Below are positions 47,545 through 64,000 of a DNA stretch of 64,000 nucleotides, piece after piece. The stretch comes from Corella eumyota (Eukaryota; Chordata; Ascidiacea; Phlebobranchia; Corellidae). A program made the translations under genes and the position numbers. The notes beneath the pieces are model-generated. The model saw only the letters and a list, made by a program, of their open reading frames with translations. It was not told the DNA's origin and made no database searches. The DNA is taken from positions 5,022,001-5,086,000 of the forward strand of contig OY720103.1 in NCBI GenBank assembly GCA_963082875.1. Direction: 5' to 3'. Each line of letters begins with the position of its first letter. Position 1 is the stretch's first letter.

Positions 47545-49266
47545 TATGTTTATTTAAAATCCTTTTACATAATTTTGTTTTAATGCCTATACCAACTGAA
47601 CAAAGGCAAAAATGTTATTTTAAGTTAGTTCTTTAAATAAATAAAATAATCTATTAAAATATTACGCCCAGTTTTTATTGCAAATTATATTTTTTATTAC
47701 TCTTTTTATTACTGTTTAAATAAGACATATTCTATACCTTTATAAAATTGCTGTAGCGTAAATGAATTCACTAGGCATAATTAAGTGGCTTAATCAGTAG
47801 TTTTAGTTTGCGTCGTACGAATGCCGAAGGGCTAATATTCTAACCAAGACAACCGTATTTATTTGTATTTTTATAAACATATGAGAAAATTCATAACTGG
47901 TTTTTATATATAAGAAACTTACGGTTATATATAAGGCCCAAATCACTTCAAGACATTTATTATGTTATTTTCATAAGAACTTGTATTTTTAGATTTTGAT
48001 ACATTTACATATTGGCATATCAACTTTTAATTAATAACAAATTATAAAAGGTTGGTATTTAATTAATGACAAATTGTATGAGGTTATAATATTTCATTTT
48101 ATAGTGGTATGGCCTTAGCTATACATCTGTATTAGCAGGTTACAAAAGACAAACAACTTGCTTATTTGATTCATGCATATCAAAAACGCAAACACTTGCC
48201 AAGCAAACATATTTTTTACACAATCATGCCGCGTATCAATAAATGGCAAGTAAGTAAATACAGTCTCGTGATGTTTGGACAGTAAATTACTACAAGTCGT
48301 GCTAACTGCTAGAATTGCAAATACGCAAACATAACGGTTTTAATGCAATATATGCAACAGCGGAATTTTTCTGTCAGAAGTGCCAATTTTAGTTGTCAAC
48401 AGAAATGCATTAAAATGTTAAAAATTTATGGTTCTTATGGAATAATTTTTACTTTTGGCACGTTTTGAAATTGATTTACAATCGAAAAAAGGGTACAAAT
48501 AGTTTTAAGTTAGGTATAAATGGTAAAAGAAAAAAAAAACTCGCTTTTAAAATATAACAACAGTTGTTTTATACCAAAAGTTATTTGCTGTTAAATGTTA
48601 TTTTAATTTTTTGTCCAAGAATCAAATTTTTTAAGCATTATCAAAAAAATTAATGGTATTTTTAGCTTGCTGGTCAGCACGATTTGGACTATTTTTGGTT
48701 CGCGGTTTTAACGACCCGTTCAATATAAAATAGTTTTGCGTGTTGAGGCACCAAACGTGTTTATATAATTCCAATTAGTTGTTAAGCTTTGAAAGGGAAG
48801 TGCTATATAGGCAATAAATAAATATATCGTTTGCATTATTCGCCTAAGTGAAAAGGAAAATGATATGCTAAATCAATGTGATTGGCATATTTGTTTTTCT
48901 GGATATGTAATTTTAAAAATGTTACTAAACCACGTCCTTTTATATAGCTGAATAGGGATTTAATATTGTCAGGTCAAAATATCTGCAAGAAAGGGTTGCA
49001 TACTAAACTATAGCCAATAATATTCTATTTACTTTCGTTAAATATTAACAACGGAAATGGGTAGCCTATTTCGGAATTTTTTGAATTTTGATTAACCCGT
49101 AACTGATCTCCGTTTTTAATGCAATATGTTTAGGATTTAATATAACTAAAATGAGTGCCATAAAAAGGCCTAAATTAATAGATTATAGACCTTACCTTTT
49201 AGATTAATTATTGACATCTTTCAGTTTAGATTTGATGTACAGTTTTAAAAAATTAGTAAAAAGAAA
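47545..49266. other. Divergent intergenic region
   Basis: It lies between the starts of the fucosyltransferase (minus) and the aquaporin (plus). I see no exon, repeat copy or RNA gene in these 1.7 kb. Confidence 0.5.
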
Positions 49267-51383
49267 ATGTTTGAAGATGCTGAATCTACGAGACTTTTGC
49301 CAAGTGACCAAAGGTAACTTGATAATATTTTTAAAAGTCTAGTTTTAGCTAATTATGGTTTAAAAATTAAAAAGGTTTTAGCTCTATGTTTTTGTTTTAG
49401 CTCTATACAAAGCATTTCCTTCAAGGACATGACTTCATCTCAAAAGTGGAGATTTATATTTAACCAAGCAATTCGCCCTGTAACAGCAGAATTTTTAGGC
49501 CAGATGGCCTTTGCATTTTTCCATTGCTCGACAGCTCATTCTATTGGTAATGAAACCACTGCACTTCGATCAATTTTGCCAGCCGTAAGCGATGGGCTTA
49601 CGGTTGCTATTTTAGTCGTTATTATTGGCGGAATTAGGTAAACTTTCACTATACTATGTTCTATAACCCAACTCGTATTGCCGTACTTTAAATTTGCTGT
49701 GAATAATTGCAATTTTGTCACCACAGCGGTGCTCATGTAAATTTTGCGGTTACCTTTGCTGTGATGTTGGGCGGCGGAATCAAGCCGTGGAAGGTACCGC
49801 TGTATTTGATTGCTCAGTTACTTGGTTCGCTTAGTGGCGCTGGATTGGCATACGTAAGTTAAAGTTTTTAATAGTAGCTCTCCTACCTTATAAAAACACT
49901 CCTACCTTATAAAAAATATAAAACCTATCACCTTAAGATGATATGAAAAAAAAATAGTTGCTCAAACATTTTCGGTAGTGTGGTGAACTGGTCATGGTCC
50001 GAGTACGAGCCGAAAGGTTTCGGGTTCAAGCTGCACCAACGCCACACTATTCGCCCTTGAGTCCGGCGTTCACGGATAGCTCAGACACGTCTCAAACCGC
50101 ACACTCTTACCCGATAAAAATATCTTATAATACCTGGAACAAAAATACTATAAAAATCGTCTTTAAATTGGTCTGGAAGTACATCAGGTTATGGCAGTGT
50201 GTTACGTCGGACACAGCAATGTAGCGCCACACTTAACCCTAACTCTAATATTTGCTCTTAATGCTTATTTGTGTTATTCTATCAGGTAGTACAAGGTGGG
50301 CCTAGCGGTGAATTTGTGCTTGGAAAAGATATTGGGCCATGGCAAGGTTTTGGAATGGAAGTTATGGCAACAACTATGTTAACATTAGTAGTGTTGGTTG
50401 CGGCGGTAGAACTGAGCAGTGTGAATGCTGCATTTGCAATTGGTTTTGCTATATTGGTTGACATCCTGGCAGGGTAGGCGTTGCAATTTCTATAATTAAT
50501 GTAACACTTTAGCTTAATACTTCAATCTTAGTCCGTTGAACAAAATCTTGTTTGAAGTAAAGTTACTACATATGGTAAAGCTTTTATAGGTTATCAGACC
50601 ATAGTCTCACCATTAAAAAATTATTCGTTTACTATGATTATTATTTTTGTTATTTTAAAGATTTGAAGTATCGGGCGGCTGCATGAATCCCACTCTTAGT
50701 CTCGGGCCAGCCGTATTTTCTGGTAAATGGGGATATTACTGGATTTACTGGGCAGGCCCTATACTGGGTTCGCTAATTGCTGCAGCAATATTTAGGTACT
50801 TATAACTATTTTTGTATTTACTATACAAAAAAATGAAAGAGGTAACAGCATGCAAAAACAAATGCATTTTAGCAATACGGGATTAGTTTTTAATATTTAT
50901 TTTTTTCTCGATGTAAAAAGTAAAACCGGCAGCTTGGTGTAGTGGTAAGAACACTTGCTACACCACACATGAGGTCGTGGGTTTAATCCCCACTGATCTC
51001 ATGCTGGAGCGCCTTCGAGTAAGGTGCTATAAACGGTATGAACTCCTGCTGAACCAGCACATAATCAGCAGCATAATTATTGGGCAATTATAATCTATAA
51101 TATCCCGAACTGCCACACGCAACTCGAAACTGGATCGGAGTAACTGATGTTACTATATGTTTAAGTCGCGCATTCGACTTTTCCACATAAAGATATATAC
51201 AAAAATAATGACTTTACAGCCCAAACAAACACAGTAGTATTGTTACCTCGATTCAAAATTTTTTTTTGCCTTTACTTTTTAAGAACAATTTAAAAATGTT
51301 TGAATTTTTTATTTTTTTGTTTGTTCTCTAGAATTCTTCTTGCTGACAAATACAGAATCACATGTCGCGACGATCGCCATTAA
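49267..51383 (+). CDS. AQP8: Aquaporin, AQP8 type, with altered NPA motifs
   Basis: Exons 49267-49313, 49401-49637, 49727-49853, 50286-50473, 50661-50795 and 51332-51383 join in frame to 261 aa, the same length as human AQP8. Segments such as ITAEFLG-like [38 protein letters not shown] and [17 protein letters not shown] are AQP8-like. The channel should sit in a membrane and pass water or small solutes. Two pore motifs differ from the norm: the first NPA box reads NFA ([11 protein letters not shown]) and the second reads NPT followed by Leu ([14 protein letters not shown]), where the family has NPA followed by the pore-lining Arg. Selectivity is therefore hard to predict. The splice phases are clean, so mis-joining does not explain the changes. 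Confidence 0.92.
49972..50135 (+). mobile_element. SINE-2 copy, well preserved
   Basis: Plus orientation; 'cggtagtgtggtgaactggtc', 'gaaaggtttcgggttcaag' and 'cgcccttgagtccggcg'. It lies in an aquaporin intron and is the best copy for a consensus. Confidence 0.9.
50928..51207 (+). mobile_element. SINE-1 copy, full length
   Basis: Plus orientation from 'cggcagcttggtgtagtggta' to 'aaagatatatacaaaaataa', in the last aquaporin intron. Confidence 0.93.
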
Positions 51384-51488
51384 GAAGAGGATTAAGCAAT
51401 TAGTATTTTGACAACGTCATTTAAACTTTTACATCAGTTCAACTTTTCTAATTTTTTTGTAAATTATCTTTTTCTACTGTATTTGTGC

Positions 51489-51494
51489 AATAAA
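51489..51494 (+). promoter_or_regulatory. Poly(A) signal of the aquaporin gene
   Basis: AATAAA, about 106 bases after the stop codon. Confidence 0.6.
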
Positions 51495-51579
51495 GATCGT
51501 AATTTTCCGGATCATATTAACTAAGCAAATAGTTTTAAATAGTGCATAACTTTCTAAACATACCTAAATTAAATAAACC

Positions 51580-51855
51580 AGCAGCGTGGTGTAGTGGTCA
51601 GAACAATTGGCTTCACTACATATAGTTATAAGGTTTAATCCCAACTGCTCCCATGCAGTGGCGCCCTTGAGTATAGCGCTATAAATGGTCCTGCTGAGCC
51701 AGCCTTAATCAGCAGTTTTATTATCGGGCAGTCATAATCGATAAAATTTAAAACTGCCAAAAGCAGCACGAGATTGTGTCGGGGTAACTAATGCCATTCT
51801 ACTTTTAGGCTGAGAGGCAACCTTTACAAATCACGGATAAATAAATGTAAAAAAA
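51580..51855 (+). mobile_element. SINE-1 copy
   Basis: Plus orientation; 'agcagcgtggtgtagtggtca' to 'cacggataaataaatg'. It lies between two genes that converge. Confidence 0.88.
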
Positions 51856-51980
51856 TAAGAAAGACTAGATTTAATCAGTAGTTAAAAAGCACAGCGCAAA
51901 TATTAAACAGGACATAGACAGGTAAAATGAATAAAATATAAACAAAACACAAAAAATCAAATTTCTACAATAAAAATAAA

Positions 51981-54057
51981 TTACGTTTTTGTAATTGTGC
52001 AAATTGTTTTATCGTCACGTGATACAAAAATTGCGACCGCTTCTTTGTAGGAAGGCGGTTTTGCTTCTTTTAATTTCTGCTCGGTCTCCATTTCAGGACC
52101 CCTTTCGACTTCCGGTACCTTGACCACGAAAACCGGTATTTTAAACAACGCGTCGTAACTTGGGGGAATGCTCTCCAGTTCCGCGTAACTGGGCGGCTCG
52201 CTACTCACGTGACCCGTCGCCTGTTGTTCGCAATCATTGTTTGCTGCGTCAGCGCTGTTGTTGTTTTCTGACGAACCTTTAAAATCAAAACCGTAAAATT
52301 TTTTTTGTTTATCAGCCTTTTTTTGGGTGTTAAAAACATATTGTCGTGTTTATTACCTCAAAGTTGGTATTTATTTTTGAGCCTACATTCTAACAAACAA
52401 AAGACGTGCTTAAACATGTAAAAATCATAACCCCTTAAATCCCATTAAGCCATAAACATAATGGTCGTAATAAACAATTTGTAGTCAGTCAATTATTACT
52501 AGTCGATAGCTCGTTCTAGGGCTGACATTTTTAAGTGTCGTAATATGGTTGCAACTTTCAATACAATAAGTTACCCGTGGGCTACAAACTGCAATCTTAT
52601 TTATTTTGTTGGACTATAACTTGGACATATATATTAGATGGTCTATTAGGTTTATTTTAAATGAGTTTATTCGTTTCATATAAATGCCCCAAACTTTAAA
52701 AAATTGTTTTTAACAAGAAAGTGTTTATGTGTTTTAGTTTTAAACACGTCAGGGATTTTTCCAAAATTCATTTAACCATAATTACACTCTTCTAATTTAC
52801 CAAGACTTAGCAACTGATATTATAAACGTATCACAGGATTTTGTGGCTTGTGGTTAGCTTGTTAGTTATTGAGAAATATTATTGCGATTCAATGCCATTA
52901 TACTGAGGCTAATATTTAAGCATTTGGTTTTATAAAACAATTCATAAATTGCCATTATATTTTCTTACCTCTATGCTTTAAAATACATCGAATCAGAATT
53001 CCAAGGAATAGAAATAGAAGAATCAACGAGCTCCAAACAATGGCCACTTTCATACCGGGCTTTCTATATTTAAAACAAAAATTTTTGTAATTATTTTAGA
53101 ATTAAACAAAAAGGTAAAGGTTAAGGTTAATTAATTTAGTGTATAAAAAAAATTTAAAGTTTAATTATAAAAACATTAGTTTTAATAGTATAGCTTTATG
53201 AATTAATTTAAGTTAACAACTTACTTAGCTAATAGTAATACATAAAATAAACATATAAGTTGGATTAGAATATCTAATAACTGCGCAATTACCAAAAATT
53301 GTTTTGGAAATAAACAATACAGTTCAACAACTTGACTATCTCTAAATGTAAGAGAGGTCATTTGATAAGCTTAATAAACACTATAACAGTACTTTACTAC
53401 ATTCAACAATAAACATTTAGAAAATCGTTATTAAAATCAGACTGTCCGATAAAAAAAATAGCTGTTTTTATTCATAACTTGCAAAAAAAACACCTTTCTT
53501 AATCTGATTAGTGCTAAGCAGTATTATTACTAATTACAAACGCTGATAGCAATCTAATGCACGACTTTGTGTTTAAATAAACCAAAGTATCTTACCTTAT
53601 AGAGTTTAATTTAAACAAGGTTGTTTGGCTGTTGTAGTTATATTCTTCGGTCGTCGTTGGCGCAGCTAAAACATAAATAAACACATGAATAATTTATCTA
53701 AACACAACATGTTTATTAAACATTAACTGCACTAAATGTCTTATTCATTAAAAACACAATTTATTATATGACTACCCATGCTATGTTTTTTAAATTTACA
53801 TTTGTTGGTTTATTTTCAATAGCAGTAAAGGTATGTAAATGCTAAATAAGAGGCATTCAATGCAACACATTTTCGTTAAGGTTTAATTACATAACTATAC
53901 ATTGACAACGTATAATTTGTCAATTACACTAACTGTGCAAAACAATTAAGCATTTTTTTCATAAAACCTCAAAAATAAAATCGTTTTAGAACTCACTTTT
54001 TGATTTTTTGAGTAGTGTTAGCAGAATAACTGATATCATCAAACAAAATCTATTCAT
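51981..54057 (-). CDS. Small single-pass membrane protein with three PPxY motifs
   Basis: Exons 54057-53997, 53665-53596, 53063-52969 and 52276-51981 join in frame to 173 aa. The N-terminus (MNRFCLMISVILLTLLKKSK) looks like a signal peptide. A short Thr/Asn/Tyr-rich outside part follows, then one membrane helix (about VAIVWSSLILLFLFLGILI), then a cytosolic tail with PPSYAEL, PPSYDAL and PPSYKEA. PPxY motifs bind WW domains, so the tail may recruit NEDD4-type ubiquitin ligases, as small PY-motif adaptors do. I do not recognise the exact orthologue. R-C-I-L-K after the helix supports an inside C-terminus. Confidence 0.78.
52498..52642 (+). repeat. Dispersed repeat R3, copy 2
   Basis: 'ctagtcgatagc', 'cgtaatatggttgcaac' and 'ttggacatatatattagatgg' match the other copies. 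Confidence 0.7.
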
Positions 54058-55615
54058 GTTTTAGCCTTTTAAATTTATCTGTAATCGTTTAACTTTTGGA
54101 TCAAATTAAGTCTTCTGATTGAATCTAACGTTCATGTGTTTTAATAGTTGGCGACCTTTTTCGCAAGACTCGTTTTTTTAGCTAATATGATTAAGCGTTT
54201 TTTTGAAACTGTGTCGTTACAAAACGCTTGGCATGTTTAATATACCTCATCTAAGTTTTATTTAGACGCACAGTGTGAGAAAGACATTCAAAACACGGTC
54301 ACGTGACCCGTGTCTTCCGATTGCGGTGTAAGCAAATAAGTTACATTTTGTAAAAATTACCCTGTTTAAAATTTGAACCTTGTTTTAGTGTGTAAATAAC
54401 ACTATAGAACATGGTTAATATACGTCATTGCCCATGGTAGAGCGACCAATACGTCCCAAGTATTTACAACATTCATTAAACATGGCTTGTTATCACATAA
54501 AACCGCCTAATATAACTAATTAGCTAATATAGAATGACAATTTTGCACGTGGTGGGGGTAACCAAATAATGACTTCTTGTTTAGGTATTGGTCGATTTGT
54601 CTAGGCTGGAATAACACGTGTTCACATAAATACTTCGACTTATTTGGTGATAGCAAAACTTTTTGACGTAATTTGTGTAGTTTGTTTTAACGTTAAAATA
54701 TTCAAAGTTTTATTAGCAAGTAGCAAAGACTGTTACAAAATAAATTTCTTCATGAAACAAATATAATACTTTTTTTTTAATTAATATAATTTTTTTTAAT
54801 TAATATAGAGGAGTTTATTAACTTTAGGCTAATTAAACTGCAATTTTTAAACCCAAGTCTTTGCTACCTACGACTAACTAATATATTACAAAACATAACG
54901 TAAAACAAAAACTGTCAAATATGGCCTAGAAATCATGTGTTTTCTAATATGTGTACATTTTTATTACGTGAGAAACTCTATAGGTATACATTGTATCTTT
55001 AAACTAAAAAATTAATAACAAGTAAAATATAATTTTTATTTTGTAAACTTAATTCAGCTATTTACGCACTTTTCATTAATAAAAAATTGCTTTTATTAAT
55101 AAAAATATTTTATATATATATAACACTGAGGACAAATCAAGAAAACGCTTTAGAGAAAAAAAAAAAAAAATCGCTGAAAAAAATCGCTGCGCAGTTAACC
55201 ATGGCGATTTAAACTCAAGTATATTTAGATTTCTGATTCACTTGTGTTTTGAATGCGTAGGAGGCCGCTACGTAAATAGAGTCTTTTGTTCGACTGTTTG
55301 AAAAGTTAATATTCGATAATTTAGTATTACTAACTATGTTAAAAAAATGTGAGTTTAAGTTATAATGGTAATGTTATCAGAAATCACTATTTTTTGCTCT
55401 TTAAAGTAAAATTTTTAGATGCAAACTGACAGAATTATGTCAAATTAAAAATTTTTCAAATTTTTTTTAGTTTATTATTCACTAGCTTGGTGTTTTTAAT
55501 ATTTTGCTGGTGATATCAAAAAAAAAATAGAAAAACTTGTTCTGTCAACTTTGATTAAAAAAAGGGGGCTTTGCCTTTTTAATTGATTTCTTTTTTCAAG
55601 AAAGAATTTTCCAGA
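54058..55615. other. Divergent intergenic region
   Basis: It lies between the starts of the PPxY protein gene and the SEC14L-like gene. Apart from long A and T runs I see no gene or repeat copy. Confidence 0.5.
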
Positions 55616-63747
<8,132 letters not shown>

Positions 63748-63939
63748 TAAAGTTTAAAAAAATAAGGTCAAAAATTAAAAACAAAAAAATCAAATTGAAT
63801 TTTACAATATTTTGTCAGTGTTAAAAACGTTTTGTCAGTATATTATGTTGTAGTGATTTTTTGTTAATACTAAACTGTACGTGCTGTTGCTATGTTAACA
63901 AACAACAGGCATCTATATATAACTGGGCTTAGTGGACAA

Positions 63940-64000
63940 TATGTATATAGCTTTATCCTCGATGTGGGAAAGTCGCGCATTCGACATAGAGTAACATCAG
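63940..64000 (-). mobile_element. SINE-1 copy cut by the window edge
   Basis: Minus orientation; tail 'gctttatcctcgatgtggg' and 'catagagtaacatcag' are visible. Confidence 0.85.

Overview
The window looks like nuclear DNA of an invertebrate chordate, most likely an ascidian tunicate of the Ciona type. The DNA is AT-rich and gene-dense, with many short GT-AG introns. The genes match animal families (SOWAH, RGS22, AQP8, SEC14L1/5, GT10 fucosyltransferase, CYP2-clan P450). About thirty copies of a tRNA-derived SINE lie in introns and between genes. The species is an inference from these traits; no marker gene is present.

Layout. 1-178 (minus): 5' end of an unrecognised gene that runs off the left edge. 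1419-17751 (minus): a SOWAH-family ankyrin gene of about 21 exons, whose ankyrin region is cut into exons of 12, 3, 3 and 6 nucleotides. 21110-23385 (plus): a multi-pass membrane protein of the TspO/MBR-like type. 24630-26508 and 27546-29903 (plus): two tandem P450 genes with the same intron positions; the second has a long Arg/Ser-rich insertion. 30119-45290 (minus): an RGS22 orthologue of about 26 exons. 45537-47544 (minus): an alpha-1,3-fucosyltransferase. 49267-51383 (plus): an AQP8-type aquaporin with altered NPA motifs. 51981-54057 (minus): a small single-pass membrane protein with three PPxY motifs. 55616-63744 (plus): the first eight coding exons of a SEC14L1/5 orthologue that runs off the right edge.

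The genes do not form a pathway; this is an ordinary chromosomal neighbourhood. Two arrangements may matter. The fucosyltransferase stop lies 246 bases upstream of the RGS22 start on the same strand, which could be a tunicate-type transcription unit. The two P450s are a tandem duplication. Exon coordinates come from reading splice sites and frame by eye, and reading-frame phase was checked across every proposed junction. Where the phase only works with a weak splice site, this is stated.

Repeats. The main SINE (about 290 bases) has A-box- and B-box-like promoter motifs and occurs in both orientations. A second tRNA-like SINE (about 150 bases), a third dispersed repeat (about 150 bases), a 260-base MITE with 15-base inverted ends and a TTA duplication, a 20-base minisatellite and a 15-base tandem array are also present. 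No LTR, virus-like or LINE sequence was recognised.
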